NCBI RefSeq assembly: GCF_007981265.1
Contig: NZ_CP034363.1
Coordinates: 1,984,001-2,048,000, forward strand
DNA length: 64,000 nucleotides
From: Pantoea sp. CCBC3-3-1
GTDB lineage: Bacteria > Pseudomonadota > Gammaproteobacteria > Enterobacterales > Enterobacteriaceae
Direction of reading: 5' to 3'
How positions within the stretch are numbered: position 1 is the stretch's first letter; the number at the start of each line of letters is the position of its first letter. A model generated the notes under the pieces. The model searched no databases and was not told the origin of the DNA. It saw only the letters and a program-made list of their open reading frames with translations. The position numbers and the translations under genes were made by a program. Shown piece after piece: positions 11,521 through 21,414 of the stretch.

Positions 11521-11696
11521 TAGTGAGAACGTGCTTAAATTAGCTCGTTCGCTCAAAGAAGCACCGTCTTTCCAGAATTGTCTAAAAAATTTAGCGAAAA
11601 CAGGCTATTTTAATCGGAGCGATCGACGCTTAACGGTAAGTTGGATAGATAATTTCGATTGAAATTTTTCGAGAGCGTGTTAACAAAATTGTAAAA

Positions 11697-11718
11697 AAAG
11701 CGCCTCTCAGGGCGCTTT
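11697..11718 (-). terminator. pykF terminator
   Basis: On the minus strand an 8-bp stem AAAGCGCC/GGCGCTTT with a 6-nt loop is followed by a run of T. Confidence 0.87.
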
Positions 11719-11742
11719 TATCATGCAAGGCGTAATCTTTGA

Positions 11743-13155
11743 TTACAGCACGTGTACAGAGGCAGTATTGGTGGTTCCACTTGGCACCAGGGCGCCGGAA
11801 ACCATCACAACAACCTCACCCTTCAGGCCATAGCCGCTGGCGAGCGCTGCTTCTTTACCAATGCGGTAGAAATCGTCCGTAGAGGCGATCTCTTTAACCA
11901 CAGAAGTAATGATGCCTTTACTGAGGATCAGCTGACGAGCCGTTTGCTCATTCGTCGTCAGTGCCAGGATCGTTGCGTTAGGGAAATATTTACGCACGGA
12001 CTTGGCTGACTTACCACCCTCGGTTGCGACCACAATCAGCGGCGCTTCCAGTTTCTCAGCGGTTTCTACCGCACCGCGACAAACCGCCTCGGTAATACGC
12101 ATTTTGCGGTTGTCATGCTGAGAATCGATACGGCTCTTCATCACGCGATCGGTACGTTCGCAGATGGTTGCCATGATAGTGACCGATTCCAGCGGGTATT
12201 TACCTTTGGCACTTTCACCAGAGAGCATAACCGCATCAGTCCCATCCAGGATGGCGTTCGCCACGTCACCGGCTTCAGCGCGGGTAGGGCGTGGGTTTTT
12301 GATCATGGAATCGAGCATCTGGGTGGCGGTGATCACCACTTTGCGTGCACGGTTACATTTTTTGATCATCATTTTCTGGGCGAAGATCACCTCTTCAACC
12401 GGGATTTCTACGCCCAAATCGCCACGCGCTACCATGATGCCGTCAGAAGCATCAAGGATTTCGTCGAAGTTATTCAGGCCTTCCTGGTTTTCGATCTTGG
12501 AGATGATCTGGATGTGCTCACCGCCGTGCTGCTTCAGGTGCTCACGAATTTCCAGCACGTCAGAACGTTTACGGATGAAAGAAGCCGCAACGAAATCAAC
12601 GCCCTGCTCGCAGCCGAAGATCAAATCACGCTTATCTTTCTCGGCCAGTGCAGGCAGCTGAATGGAAACGCCTGGCAGGTTAACGCCTTTGTTTTCACCC
12701 AGATCGCCGTTGTTTAACACCTTACAGATAACGGTGTTTTCAGTAACTTCAGTCACTTCCATACCGATCAAACCGTCATCTACCAGCACGGTATTACCGA
12801 TTTTCAGGTCAGACGTTAAGCCAGCATAAGTCACTGCTACGCGCTCAGCATTACCAATCACTGACTGATCGGTAGTGAAGGTGAAGGTCTGGCCCGCTTT
12901 CAGCGAGGCATCAGCGCCGCCTTCCAGCTTCATGGTACGGATTTCTGGACCTTTCGTGTCCAGCAGAATAGCCGCCTGCTTACCGGTTCTATTCATTACC
13001 GCACGGAGGTTAGCGATACGCTTGCCGTGTTCTTCATAATCGCCGTGGGAAAAGTTCAGACGCATGACGTTCATGCCCGCGTCCAGCAGGTTGGTCAACA
13101 TTTCTTCCGATTCGGTTTTTGGACCGATAGTACAAACAATCTTGGTCTTTTTCAT
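11743..13155 (-). CDS. pykF: PykF, pyruvate kinase I
   Basis: Glycolytic pyruvate kinase: phosphoenolpyruvate + ADP to pyruvate + ATP. 470 aa, same length as E. coli Pyk[14 protein letters not shown] near residue 32, the active-site region [11 protein letters not shown] near 217 and the metal-binding [11 protein letters not shown] near 243 are intact. The C-terminal domain should carry the fructose-1,6-bisphosphate site, as in the type I enzyme. A Cra-like operator and sigma-70 promoter lie upstream. Confidence 0.98.
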   Translation of the reverse strand: MKKTKIVCTIGPKTESEEMLTNLLDAGMNVMRLNFSHGDYEEHGKRIANLRAVMNRTGKQAAILLDTKGPEIRTMKLEGGADASLKAGQTFTFTTDQSVIGNAERVAVTYAGLTSDLKIGNTVLVDDGLIGMEVTEVTENTVICKVLNNGDLGENKGVNLPGVSIQLPALAEKDKRDLIFGCEQGVDFVAASFIRKRSDVLEIREHLKQHGGEHIQIISKIENQEGLNNFDEILDASDGIMVARGDLGVEIPVEEVIFAQKMMIKKCNRARKVVITATQMLDSMIKNPRPTRAEAGDVANAILDGTDAVMLSGESAKGKYPLESVTIMATICERTDRVMKSRIDSQHDNRKMRITEAVCRGAVETAEKLEAPLIVVATEGGKSAKSVRKYFPNATILALTTNEQTARQLILSKGIITSVVKEIASTDDFYRIGKEAALASGYGLKGEVVVMVSGALVPSGTTNTASVHVL

Positions 13156-13376
13156 GACGAGTCATCTGTTAAGTTGTGATGGATGAAAAAATCGAGATCC
13201 CGGTGGTTGGTGTTGCGCGCCGGAAAAGCATGGGTGCCAGAGCGGCGAACTGCGATACAGCTTAAGGATAGGTGACAGTAAAAGAGCGTGCAGGGGAAGT
13301 TTCAAGGCGGTTGAGCCACAGACGCGGTCAGGCGTTGCGCAGGATGCTATCGTTTTTGCTAAAAGGCCAACCATAC

Positions 13377-13392
13377 GCTGAAACCATTCAAG
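13377..13392 (-). promoter_or_regulatory. Cra (FruR) operator of pykF
   Basis: GCTGAAACCATTCAAG agrees with the Cra consensus GCTGAAACGATTCAGC at 13 of 16 positions and lies just downstream of the pykF -10, where Cra would repress. Cra control of pykF is known in E. coli. Confidence 0.75.
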
Positions 13393-13408
13393 TGAAACAA
13401 TGTTTCGT

Positions 13409-13438
13409 ATTATAGCGGTTCAAACAGGTGAAAACCAA
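13409..13438 (-). promoter_or_regulatory. pykF promoter
   Basis: On the minus strand TTGGTT (13438-13433), an 18-bp spacer and a perfect TATAAT (13414-13409). The transcript would have a leader of about 245 nt. In the remaining 13439-13665, between this promoter and the tRNA genes, I see no gene and no convincing terminator, so read-through from the tRNAs is possible. Confidence 0.7.
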
Positions 13439-13665
13439 TTAAAAAGCGGACAAAGGCAAGGGAAAGGTTGTACCAGATCAGGTTGTTGCGTGAAAAATCC
13501 CTTTTGCGCTGCGGCGGCAAACGGTGACTGAGCGAGCCAGCACAGCTTTTCTGATTGCTTAATATTTATACAAAGACGGGAAGGGAAACGTTATGCCATA
13601 AAGCCGGTGTCAATATGCTGAAGTGGGAGAAGAGCGAAATGGAAAGGAGAGAAGCAGTACAGAGA

Positions 13666-13742
13666 TGGTGCGTTCTAGAGGACTCGAACCTCCGACCCCC
13701 ACCATGTCAAGGTGGTGCTCTAACCAACTGAGCTAAGAACGC
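13666..13742 (-). tRNA. tRNA-Val(GAC), third in the operon
   Basis: 77 nt including encoded CCA. Acceptor GCGTTCT pairs with AGAACGC; the anticodon loop TTGACAT gives GAC, which reads GUC/GUU codons. TTCGAGTCC T-loop present. Identical by eye to the copy at 13828-13904 and four bases from the middle copy. Confidence 0.97.
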
Positions 13743-13746
13743 GTTT

Positions 13747-13823
13747 TGGTGCGTCCGAGTGGACTCGAACCACCGACCCCCACCATGTCAAGGTGGTGCT
13801 CTAACCAACTGAGCTACGGACGC
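13747..13823 (-). tRNA. tRNA-Val(GAC), middle copy
   Basis: Same anticodon arm as its neighbours, but the acceptor stem is GCGTCCG/CGGACGC and the T stem GGTGG/CCACT, each with matching changes on both sides, so it should fold normally. CCA is encoded. Confidence 0.97.
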
Positions 13824-13827
13824 ACTG

Positions 13828-13904
13828 TGGTGCGTTCTAGAGGACTCGAACCTCCGACCCCCACCATGTCAAGGTGGTGCTCTAACCAACTGAGCTAAGA
13901 ACGC
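13828..13904 (-). tRNA. tRNA-Val(GAC), first in the operon
   Basis: Promoter-proximal copy, 77 nt with CCA. E. coli has two valine tRNAs here (valV, valW); this genome has three, separated by only 4 bp each, so they must be processed from one transcript. Confidence 0.97.
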
Positions 13905-13933
13905 ATCATGCCGTCTGGGTGACAGCGGGACGA

Positions 13934-13962
13934 ATATTAACGACAGCCCAGGCACCTTGCAA
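13934..13962 (-). promoter_or_regulatory. tRNA-Val operon promoter
   Basis: On the minus strand TTGCAA (13962-13957), a 17-bp spacer and TAATAT (13939-13934), followed by a GC-rich discriminator, the arrangement typical of stringently controlled stable-RNA promoters. Confidence 0.75.
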
Positions 13963-14050
13963 GCGGAAATCCGTTTTTTTCAGCACGACTGCTGCGCAAC
14001 TGTGCGAAGCGCAGCAAAATTAGCCATGGATGCCGTAAATCTTCGCAAAA

Positions 14051-15424
14051 TTAGCGAGCTGCATGAGCCAGAATCACTGCCGCCGGCTGGCGCTGTAAAC
14101 GTCGGATACGCCAGATCATCATCACCGCAGAAGAGGTCAGGCCGATAATGAACCCCGTCCAGAACCCTGCCGGTCCCATTTTCGGCACCACCCAATCGGT
14201 TAAGGCAAGGATGTAGCCGCTCGGCAGGCCCAGCACCCAGTAAGCAACAAAGGTAATAAAGAAAATGGAACGGGTATCTTTATAGCCGCGCAAAATACCG
14301 CTGCCAATCACCTGTATCGCATCTGAAAACTGGTACACGGCGGCTAAAAACATCAGCTGCGCTGCCAGCGCCACGACGGCGGGATTATCGTTATAGAGCA
14401 GAGCGATTTGCTCCCGGAAAGTGATAGTGAACAGCGCGGTCAGCACCGATAACCCCATTCCGACGCCTTGCGCAGTCCATGCTGCGACACGAGCCGCCTC
14501 TGTCGAACCCTGTCCCAGCCGAAAGCCAACACGGATCGTCGTCGCAACGCCAAGCGACAGCGGTATCACAAACATCAGCGAACTGAAGTTCAGGGCGATC
14601 TGATGGCCTGCAACGTCAACAATTCCCATCGGCGAGACCAGCAGCGCCACAACGGCAAACAGCGTCACTTCAAAAAACAGCGCAAGCGCAACGGGCAGCC
14701 CTAGCTTGAACAGGCGCCACAGCACTTTAGTATCAGGTTTGCTGAACCGATCTGTCAGGCGAATATCGCGCATTGAACCGGCGCGCATTACCCACCATTT
14801 CATCGCAACAAACATGACCCAGTAAACGGAGGCGGTAGCCACGCCGCAGCCCACGCCACCCAGGGCGGGCATGCCAAAATGGCCGTAAATAAAAACATAG
14901 TTAACCGGAATATTCACCAGCAGGCCGAGAAAGCCAATTACCATACCCGGCTTGGTGCGCGACAGGCCTTCACATTGATTTCGGGCAACCTGGAAGAACA
15001 GATAACCGGGCGCACCCCATAGCAGCGCACGCAGATATCTCACGGCTTTGTCCGCCAGTGCGGGATCGATATCGTGCATGGCGTGGATCATAAACCCGGC
15101 ATTATAGAGCACCAGCATGACGAAAAATGCTGAGAATGCCGCCAGCCAGTAGGCCTGACGAACCTGAAAAGCAATGCGGTCGCGTCGGCCCGACCCGTTG
15201 TATTGGGCAACAACCGGGGTCAGTGAAAGCAACAAACCGTGGCCGAACAGAATAGCGGGAAGCCAGATGGAGGTTCCTACAGCGACGGCGGCCATATCCG
15301 TGGCGCTAACCGCGCCGGCCATAATAGTATCGACAAAACCCATAGCGGTTTGCGCAACCTGCGCAATAATCACCGGGAGTGCCAGCGCTAATAATTGACG
15401 CGCCTCAGTCAGGTACTTCTGCAC
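14051..15424 (-). CDS. mdtK: MdtK, MATE multidrug efflux pump
   Basis: Inner-membrane multidrug/Na+ or H+ antiporter of the MATE family (NorM/YdhE). About 12 membrane helices in two similar halves; the N-terminus [22 protein letters not shown] and the [22 protein letters not shown] segment are close to E. coli MdtK. GTG at 15424 is chosen because it gives exactly the E. coli length (457 aa); a longer in-frame extension upstream lacks similarity. Divergent from ribC, as in E. coli. Confidence 0.95.
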   Translation of the reverse strand: MQKYLTEARQLLALALPVIIAQVAQTAMGFVDTIMAGAVSATDMAAVAVGTSIWLPAILFGHGLLLSLTPVVAQYNGSGRRDRIAFQVRQAYWLAAFSAFFVMLVLYNAGFMIHAMHDIDPALADKAVRYLRALLWGAPGYLFFQVARNQCEGLSRTKPGMVIGFLGLLVNIPVNYVFIYGHFGMPALGGVGCGVATASVYWVMFVAMKWWVMRAGSMRDIRLTDRFSKPDTKVLWRLFKLGLPVALALFFEVTLFAVVALLVSPMGIVDVAGHQIALNFSSLMFVIPLSLGVATTIRVGFRLGQGSTEAARVAAWTAQGVGMGLSVLTALFTITFREQIALLYNDNPAVVALAAQLMFLAAVYQFSDAIQVIGSGILRGYKDTRSIFFITFVAYWVLGLPSGYILALTDWVVPKMGPAGFWTGFIIGLTSSAVMMIWRIRRLQRQPAAVILAHAAR

Positions 15425-15657
15425 GTATACACCTATATTATTGTAAGACTGAACAAGGAGGCACTGATGACAAAAATGCGCTTGAGGCAAAATGACAGCA
15501 GGGCAGGCGATACAGTGTAATGTTCATGGCGTAATTAGCCAATCGTCGACATGGAGAATAGCTCTTTCCGTCACGTTAAAATGCGGTTCGGCGTTTGGTT
15601 TTATCCCAAAGCCAGGGCAAACTAGGGCAGCGAAAAAATATTACTGAGGCCACAACT

Positions 15658-16314
15658 ATGTTTACCGGTATTGTGCAGGGCACCGCCGAGGTGCTGGCAA
15701 TTGAAGAAAAACCGAATTTTCGGACGCACATCATCAGCCTGCCAGACGAGATGCTGCCCGGTCTGGAACTGGGCGCTTCAGTGGCTCACAACGGATGCTG
15801 TCTGACGGTGACAGAAGTTAACGGGAATCGGGTCAGTTTCGATCTGGTCAAAGAGACGCTGCGTATTACTAATCTTGGCGACCTGCGTGCAGGCGATAAA
15901 ATTAACGTTGAGCGTGCGGCGAAATTTAGTGATGAAATTGGCGGGCATTTAATGTCCGGTCATATTATGACCACGGCCGAAATCAGTAAAATTATTACGT
16001 CGGAAAATAATCGCGAAATCTGGTTTAAACCGCAGGATCCTTTGCAGATGAAATATATCCTGCATAAAGGTTTTATTGGTATTGATGGTATCAGCCTGAC
16101 CGTCGGCGAAGTCACCAAAAGTAAATTCTGTGTCCATCTTATTCCTGAAACGCTGGCGAGAACCACGTTGGGCAGCAAGCGTCTGGGCGACAGAGTGAAT
16201 ATTGAAATCGATCCGCACACGCAGGCGATTGTAGAAACCGTAGAACGCGTCCTCGCGCAGCGTGAAGCCGCATTGCTGGCTGCTGCGGTAGAAGCCACAT
16301 CACCTCAGCAGTAA
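15658..16314 (+). CDS. ribC: riboflavin synthase alpha chain
   Basis: Dismutates two 6,7-dimethyl-8-ribityllumazine molecules to riboflavin, last step of the pathway. 218 aa made of two similar lumazine-binding barrels: the first starts [10 protein letters not shown], with HNGCCLTV and [10 protein letters not shown] inside. The ATG at 15658 is the conserved start. Named ribC in E. coli and ribE in many other annotations. I saw no FMN riboswitch in its leader. Confidence 0.97.
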   Translation: MFTGIVQGTAEVLAIEEKPNFRTHIISLPDEMLPGLELGASVAHNGCCLTVTEVNGNRVSFDLVKETLRITNLGDLRAGDKINVERAAKFSDEIGGHLMSGHIMTTAEISKIITSENNREIWFKPQDPLQMKYILHKGFIGIDGISLTVGEVTKSKFCVHLIPETLARTTLGSKRLGDRVNIEIDPHTQAIVETVERVLAQREAALLAAAVEATSPQQ

Positions 16315-16336
16315 ATCTCAGGCAGGCGTGGTAACG

Positions 16337-16365
16337 AAAAAGGTCGGCAAATCGCCGACCTTTTT
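16337..16365. terminator. bidirectional terminator ribC/cfa
   Basis: AAAAAGGTCGGC pairs with GCCGACCTTTTT around a 5-nt loop; A- and T-runs on both sides serve convergent ribC and cfa. Confidence 0.92.
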
Positions 16366-16377
16366 AACGGTTAACCG

Positions 16378-17526
16378 CTAGCGCGGAACGCGCAAACCGC
16401 CTTCGGAACCGTGTGTAAATACTACCTGCCAGAGCTGCATATGCCGCGCGCGAAAGGCACCAGCACAAGCGTTAAGATAGTAGGTGAACATGCGGTAAAA
16501 GCGCTCGCCGTATTTTGCAGACAGCTGCGGCCAGGCCGCAAGAAAACGCTCGTGCCAGGCCATCAGCGTGACGTCATAGTCCGGTCCGAAATTGTGCCAG
16601 TCCTCCATCACGAAATGACCTTCGTGAGCAGCTGCAATATGACGCACAGAAGGCAGAAAACCGTTCGGGAAAATGTATTTATCCATCCAGGGATCGACAT
16701 TATCGGCGGTCAGGTTTGAGCCGATGGTGTGCAGCAGGAAAATCCCGTCGGGTTTCAGATTGCGGTCAACCACGTCGAAATAGGTGGCGTAATTCTTTGG
16801 CCCGACGTGTTCAAACATGCCGACGGAAACAATCCGGTCAAACTGCTGATTCAAATCACGGTAATCCTGTAAAAGAATCGTGACGTCGAGACCTTCACCA
16901 CGCTGTTGCGCCAGCTTCTGCTGCTCGGCAGAAATCGTGACGCCAGTGACTTTGACGCTATAGTGCTTCGCAGCATAGGCAGCGAGTCCGCCCCAGCCAC
17001 AGCCGATATCAAGTAACGTCATGCCTGGCGAGAGCTGCAATTTTTCGCAGATTAATTTGAGTTTAGCTTCCTGCGCCTGTTCCAGCGTTTGCGCTTCTTT
17101 CCAGTAACCACAGGAATACTGCATATAAGGATCGAGCATCAGCGTGAACAAGTCGTTACCCAAATCGTAATGCTCTTTACCTACAATCCAGGCCCGTTTG
17201 CGTGACTGGAGATTAGTCAGGCGGGCGGCAGCGATACGCAGCGTATCTTTAAAATGATGAGGGAGTTGTTCGTCAAGTTTGGCTTCAAGCACCCGGTGAA
17301 AAAACATATCCAGCCGTTCGCATTGCCACCAGCCATCCATATAACTTTCACCCAGCCCCAGCGATCCTTCCTGCAGGACACGCTTAAAAAAATCGGGGTG
17401 AGTGACCTGAATATCCCACGGGTGAGTACCATTGATTTCAACACCGGCTTTCTGCAGCATCTCCTGCACGATGCGGTACCACTGATTTTCTTCCAGGCTC
17501 ACTTCTTCTATACACGATGAACTCAT
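16378..17526 (-). CDS. cfa: Cfa, cyclopropane fatty acid synthase
   Basis: Peripheral-membrane SAM-dependent enzyme that adds a methylene bridge across double bonds of phospholipid acyl chains, raising acid and stress tolerance. 382 aa, same length as E. coli Cfa. SAM-binding motif LLDIGCGWGG near residue 170; GMFEHVGPKNY and FHRVLEA regions match. In E. coli the gene has a distal sigma-70 and a proximal sigma-S promoter and is controlled by small RNAs in its long leader. Confidence 0.97.
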   Translation of the reverse strand: MSSSCIEEVSLEENQWYRIVQEMLQKAGVEINGTHPWDIQVTHPDFFKRVLQEGSLGLGESYMDGWWQCERLDMFFHRVLEAKLDEQLPHHFKDTLRIAAARLTNLQSRKRAWIVGKEHYDLGNDLFTLMLDPYMQYSCGYWKEAQTLEQAQEAKLKLICEKLQLSPGMTLLDIGCGWGGLAAYAAKHYSVKVTGVTISAEQQKLAQQRGEGLDVTILLQDYRDLNQQFDRIVSVGMFEHVGPKNYATYFDVVDRNLKPDGIFLLHTIGSNLTADNVDPWMDKYIFPNGFLPSVRHIAAAHEGHFVMEDWHNFGPDYDVTLMAWHERFLAAWPQLSAKYGERFYRMFTYYLNACAGAFRARHMQLWQVVFTHGSEGGLRVPR

Positions 17527-17740
17527 AGCCTCTCCATCACTTAGGGTGATTGAAACCTAAGAAAAGAATAGTCAACTTCTCAAGGTTTGTGAGAAAACGC
17601 ACAGTATTTGCTGTACGACAGATTTCTTGTGCTTCAGAGGATTGAAAAGAAACCTGCAGAGTGGGCGATAGGCACCCGTGAAGAAAGGACAATCGGACGA
17701 CCCTGTCAGGACTCAAAATGATACTGAATTGTTATATTTT

Positions 17741-17783
17741 ATTGCCTGAAAATGAGTATATGCTCACGCCAGGCAATATTCAA
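17741..17783 (-). promoter_or_regulatory. distal cfa promoter with inverted repeat
   Basis: On the minus strand TTGAAT (17783-17778), a 17-bp spacer and TATACT (17760-17755), giving a leader of about 220 nt as for the E. coli distal promoter. An 8-bp inverted repeat, ATTGCCTG (17741-17748) and CAGGCAAT (17770-17777), brackets the -10. The rest of 17527-17823 holds no gene. Confidence 0.6.
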
Positions 17784-17823
17784 TATCATATTGTTAGGGT
17801 GCTAACTAAATACTTTCAGCGGC

Positions 17824-19014
17824 TTAACTTTCGCCGTGGGCGCTGGAGAAAGTGGTTTTTACCGTCCGGGTACGCTGTAACAAATAGCCTGCGCCTGCCA
17901 GAATAACCGTTGACAGCATCACCAGCGAGGTGGTGAACAACGGTGTGGTAATCAGCGTAGACACAATCAGGCTTGCAACAAAACATAACCCCAGTTGTAA
18001 CGTATTTTGCAGCGCTGCTGCTTTGCCGCTGGCCTGAGGAAACGGCAGTAGCGCATTTGAAACCACAACCGGATAGATAGCACCGTTCGCCAGCGCCATG
18101 CCGCAAAACGGCAGCAGCAATGCGTAAGTGGAAGGCTCTTCAACCTGAGCGGCGATAAAAAACGCGCCTACGCTCAGCGCATATATCGCCAGCAGCCACG
18201 GCAGCAGCGACGCACCCTCGGTATGTTTCAACAGCGTGCGGCAGCCATAGCCGCCAACCAGAAACGCCAGCGTCTGCGGAACATAGCTCAGGCCGATATC
18301 GCCCGGCGTCATGCCCAGTTCGGCGAGGATGAACGGCGAGCCGGTTAGCCAGGCAAAAAAGCTGGCGGAACAGGCGGCATAAATCAGGACGTTTCCGCTC
18401 CATACAGGCGACTTAAGCAGAGTGAAAAACCCGATTTTAGCTGCCGCCTTGTCGTCAGCTTTTGGCCTGGCGGGAGAGAGGAAAGCCGTAGCGACTAACA
18501 GCACGCAGGCGATCAGCATCAATACCAGAAAAATAGCGCGCCAGGAAAAATGGTTCAGCAGCCAGGCACCTAATAGCGGGGCCAGCGCCGGGGAGAGCGC
18601 AACCAGCGGCATGATGGAAGCAAAAACGCGGTTTGCAGCGGATGCCGGATAGCGATCGACAACCAGGGCCTGCCAGGTAACAGCCGCTGCACAAATGCCT
18701 ACGGCTTGCAAAAAGCGTAATACCAGCAGCACGGTAGCAGATTCAACCCACCACATCGCCAGGCAGCTTACGGCGAAAAGCGACAATCCCATCAGCAGCA
18801 CAGGTTTACGGCCAATTCGGTCTGAAAGCGGGCCCCAGATAAGCTGTGCCAGCGCAAAACCCGCCAAAAATATGCTCAGGCTGGCACTAATTGCACCCGG
18901 CTGAGTTTGCAGGTCTTGCTGCATTGCACCAAACGCGGGTAAGTACATATCGGTCGCGAGAAAACCTGCCACGCTCAGCAGCGCCAGGTAAATAATAAAT
19001 CCTTTCGAAGGCAT
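17824..19014 (-). CDS. ydhC: YdhC, Bcr/CflA-type MFS exporter
   Basis: Inner-membrane drug:H+ antiporter of the Bcr/CflA group; 396 aa with about 12 helices. [11 protein letters not shown] (helix 1), [15 protein letters not shown] (motif A, residues 60-75) and [17 protein letters not shown] are diagnostic. The ATG at 19014 (MPSKGF) is preferred; a TTG at 19041 would add nine residues. Divergent from the LysR regulator ydhB, which is its likely controller by arrangement. Confidence 0.9.
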   Translation of the reverse strand: MPSKGFIIYLALLSVAGFLATDMYLPAFGAMQQDLQTQPGAISASLSIFLAGFALAQLIWGPLSDRIGRKPVLLMGLSLFAVSCLAMWWVESATVLLVLRFLQAVGICAAAVTWQALVVDRYPASAANRVFASIMPLVALSPALAPLLGAWLLNHFSWRAIFLVLMLIACVLLVATAFLSPARPKADDKAAAKIGFFTLLKSPVWSGNVLIYAACSASFFAWLTGSPFILAELGMTPGDIGLSYVPQTLAFLVGGYGCRTLLKHTEGASLLPWLLAIYALSVGAFFIAAQVEEPSTYALLLPFCGMALANGAIYPVVVSNALLPFPQASGKAAALQNTLQLGLCFVASLIVSTLITTPLFTTSLVMLSTVILAGAGYLLQRTRTVKTTFSSAHGES

Positions 19015-19125
19015 TTTTTGCTCTGTATCCGTTATTACCAAAGAGGCAGGAGTCTAATTGAGTGCCAAAGGGGTTGTGAAACGGTATTATTTGTTTCTTG
19101 CGTTCAAAAATATTGCAGGCAGAAA

Positions 19126-20034
19126 ATGTGGTCTGAACATTCACTTGAAGTGGTCGATGCGGTTGCGCGAACCGGCAGCTTTACGGCCGCCGCGGCTGAA
19201 CTGCACCGTGTTCCGTCGGCTATCAGCTATACCATCCGTCAGCTGGAAGAGTGGCTGGCGGTTCCGCTGTTTGAAAGACGACACCGTGATGTCGCCCTAA
19301 CCGATGCGGGTAGGGTGTTTATTCAGGAAGGTCGTCTTGTCATCAAAAAAATGCTTGCCACTCGCCGCCAGTGCCAGCAGGTCGCTAACGGCTGGCGTGG
19401 TCAGCTGAATATTGCTGTCGATCGCATTGTTAAAGCCGAGCGAACCCGTCAGCTGGTGGTCGATTTTTATCGCCACTTTCCCGATATGGAGCTGCATCTT
19501 GCGCATGAGGTTTTTAACGGCGTCTGGGATGCGCTGGCAGATGGTCGGGTAGACGTGGCCATTGGCGCTACCCAGGCGATACCCGTTGGCGGTCGCTTTG
19601 CGTTTCGCAATATGGGCGCGTTGAACTGGCGATGTGTGGTACAGGCCGCGCATCCGCTTGCGCAACGGCTGGAACACGTCAGCGAGGACGCGATTCGCGA
19701 ATGGCCTTCGCTGTTGCTGGAAGATACCTCAAGGGCGCTACCCAAAAGGACGACCTGGACGCTGGATAACCAGCGACGGCTGGTGGTGCCGGACTGGCAG
19801 AGTGCGTTTGACTGCTTGCTGGCGGGACTGTGTGTTGGCATGGTGCCGGGCCATCTGGCTCAGCCTTTGTTGCGCAACGGCACGCTACGCGAAATTACCC
19901 TGGATCCTGCTTTTCCTGACAGCCCCTGCTGCGTCAGCTGGTCGGAACAACAGGCATCACCGGCGCTGAGCTGGCTGCTGGACTATCTCGGCGAAACGGA
20001 AACGCTGAACAGCGAATGGTTGCGGGAAGAGTAA
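19126..20034 (+). CDS. ydhB: YdhB, LysR-type regulator
   Basis: LysR-family regulator, 302 aa. Winged HTH at residues 1-60 (MWSEHSLEVVDAVARTGSFT and the LHRVPSAISYTIRQLE recognition segment), effector domain from about 90. It resembles E. coli YdhB over the whole length. Divergent from ydhC across 111 bp, the typical place for a LysR-controlled promoter. Confidence 0.92.
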   Translation: MWSEHSLEVVDAVARTGSFTAAAAELHRVPSAISYTIRQLEEWLAVPLFERRHRDVALTDAGRVFIQEGRLVIKKMLATRRQCQQVANGWRGQLNIAVDRIVKAERTRQLVVDFYRHFPDMELHLAHEVFNGVWDALADGRVDVAIGATQAIPVGGRFAFRNMGALNWRCVVQAAHPLAQRLEHVSEDAIREWPSLLLEDTSRALPKRTTWTLDNQRRLVVPDWQSAFDCLLAGLCVGMVPGHLAQPLLRNGTLREITLDPAFPDSPCCVSWSEQQASPALSWLLDYLGETETLNSEWLREE

Positions 20035-20056
20035 GCGGGCGGAGTGAGAATGAAAC

Positions 20057-20088
20057 GCCGGTTATCTGCATTAAAGCAGATAACCGGC
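20057..20088. terminator. 13-bp hairpin between ydhB and purR
   Basis: Perfect inverted repeat GCCGGTTATCTGC with a 6-nt loop between convergent genes. Neither side has a clear U-tract, so intrinsic termination may be weak; it may instead act as a 3-prime stabilising hairpin. Confidence 0.5.
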
Positions 20089-20095
20089 TAAAATC

Positions 20096-21121
20096 TTAGC
20101 GACGGTAATCCATAAACGGGCCGTCAGCGACCGAGCGACGCTCGATCAGCGTTGGATGAACTTCGATGGTCTGGGGCTCTTCGCGCTTGCTGGTGATGCG
20201 GTCAAGCAGCATATTGAATGCGGTTGCACCCAGTCGCTCTTTAGGCTGATGCACGGTGGTTAGCGCAGGCGCAAAGTAGCGTGAGTTGCGCACGTTGTCA
20301 TAACCGATCACCGAAATATCCTGCGGGACACGCAGTCCCATCTCATCTGCTGCGCAAATTGCGCCCATAGCCATAATATCGCCGCCGCAGAATACGGCGG
20401 TAGGACGCTGCTTTTGCGCAAGAATTTGCTGCATCGCACGATAGCCGGATTCCGGCTCGAAATCGCCCTGCACCAGCCACTCCTCACGCAGGGTGATGCC
20501 CGCTTCTGCCAGCGCTTTCAGAAAACCGGCATGGCGGCCGCCGCCGGTGTTGCGCTCCAGCTGGCCTGGAATGGCACCAATATCGCGATGGCCCCGGTCA
20601 ATCAGATAGCGCCCAGCCAGATAGCCGCCTTCAAACGCGTTGTCCAGCACGGTGTCGGTAAAATCACCCCGTGATTCGCCCCAGTCCATCACCACCATAG
20701 GGATATTACGATGATCTTCCAGCATCTGAATCAGCTCATCGGGATATTCCGAGCACATCACCAGCAGGCCATCGACGCGTTTCTGCGCCATCATTGACAA
20801 GTAGGCCTGCTGTTTTTGCAAATCGTTATGCGCATTACCCAGGATCAGGGTATAGCCTTTGGCAAAACAGCTGTTTTCCACCGCTTCAATAATTTCGGCA
20901 AAATAGGGCGCTTCGCTGGACGTGGCAAGCAGGCCAATCGTCCGGGTATTGTTCACCTTCAGGCTACGGGCCACGGCGCTGGGGGAATAATGCAATGCTT
21001 TGATTGCAGCCCAGACGGCTTCTCGTGTCTCTTCAGCGACGAAGCGGGTTTTATTGATGACGTGGGACACGGTGGTGGTGGAGACACCGGCGCGTTTAGC
21101 CACATCTTTAATGGTTGCCAT
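20096..21121 (-). CDS. purR: PurR, purine repressor
   Basis: LacI-family repressor that with hypoxanthine or guanine represses purine and related genes. 341 aa, same as E. coli. N-terminal [22 protein letters not shown], hinge helix PSAVARSL near 45-55, and C-terminal periplasmic-binding-like corepressor domain. The start at 21121 is fixed by the HTH. A PurR-box-like site in its leader indicates autoregulation, as in E. coli. Confidence 0.98.
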   Translation of the reverse strand: MATIKDVAKRAGVSTTTVSHVINKTRFVAEETREAVWAAIKALHYSPSAVARSLKVNNTRTIGLLATSSEAPYFAEIIEAVENSCFAKGYTLILGNAHNDLQKQQAYLSMMAQKRVDGLLVMCSEYPDELIQMLEDHRNIPMVVMDWGESRGDFTDTVLDNAFEGGYLAGRYLIDRGHRDIGAIPGQLERNTGGGRHAGFLKALAEAGITLREEWLVQGDFEPESGYRAMQQILAQKQRPTAVFCGGDIMAMGAICAADEMGLRVPQDISVIGYDNVRNSRYFAPALTTVHQPKERLGATAFNMLLDRITSKREEPQTIEVHPTLIERRSVADGPFMDYRR

Positions 21122-21166
21122 GAAATAGCTACTCCTGCGCCTATCGCAACTTGCTGATAAGCATCT

Positions 21167-21182
21167 TGTTAAACGTTTGCCT
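21167..21182 (-). promoter_or_regulatory. PurR box in the purR leader
   Basis: Contains the AAACGTTT core of the PurR consensus plus the following GC, about 46 bp upstream of the ATG; outer positions are weaker. Autoregulatory PurR sites are known in E. coli purR. Confidence 0.6.
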
Positions 21183-21357
21183 GGTAACAAAGAAACCTGA
21201 CGTTGGTTGGCGTTTTTTTTGTGGTCCGGATACGTCAGGAAGGAAAAAAAGGCGGTAAAAGCCTGCCGCGGAGCCCGATAAAATCTGGCCTCCTGGCGTG
21301 TTGCGCAACAAAAAAAGGATTCTAACAAGGCTGGGGCGAGAAAACGAGATTTTTACG

Positions 21358-21410
21358 GCCCGACGGGGAAAATCTTTGCCTGTGTTAATGCTTTGTATAA
21401 CCCGTCGGGC
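21358..21410 (-). repeat. inverted repeat downstream of mepH
   Basis: GCCCGACGGG (21358-21367) and CCCGTCGGGC (21401-21410) are perfect complements separated by 33 nt, ending 5 bp from the mepH stop. No T-run follows, so it is not a classical terminator. The gap to purR (21122-21357) contains the purR leader and nothing else that I can name. Confidence 0.6.
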
Positions 21411-21414
21411 TCGG

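Noticed and set aside
13162..13374. 70-codon frame upstream of pykF on the same strand
   Set aside because: It falls in the pykF leader between promoter and start, has no ribosome-binding site and no similarity.
15425..15657. FMN riboswitch before riboflavin synthase
   Set aside because: I could not find the conserved RFN helices; in enterobacteria this riboswitch normally precedes ribB.
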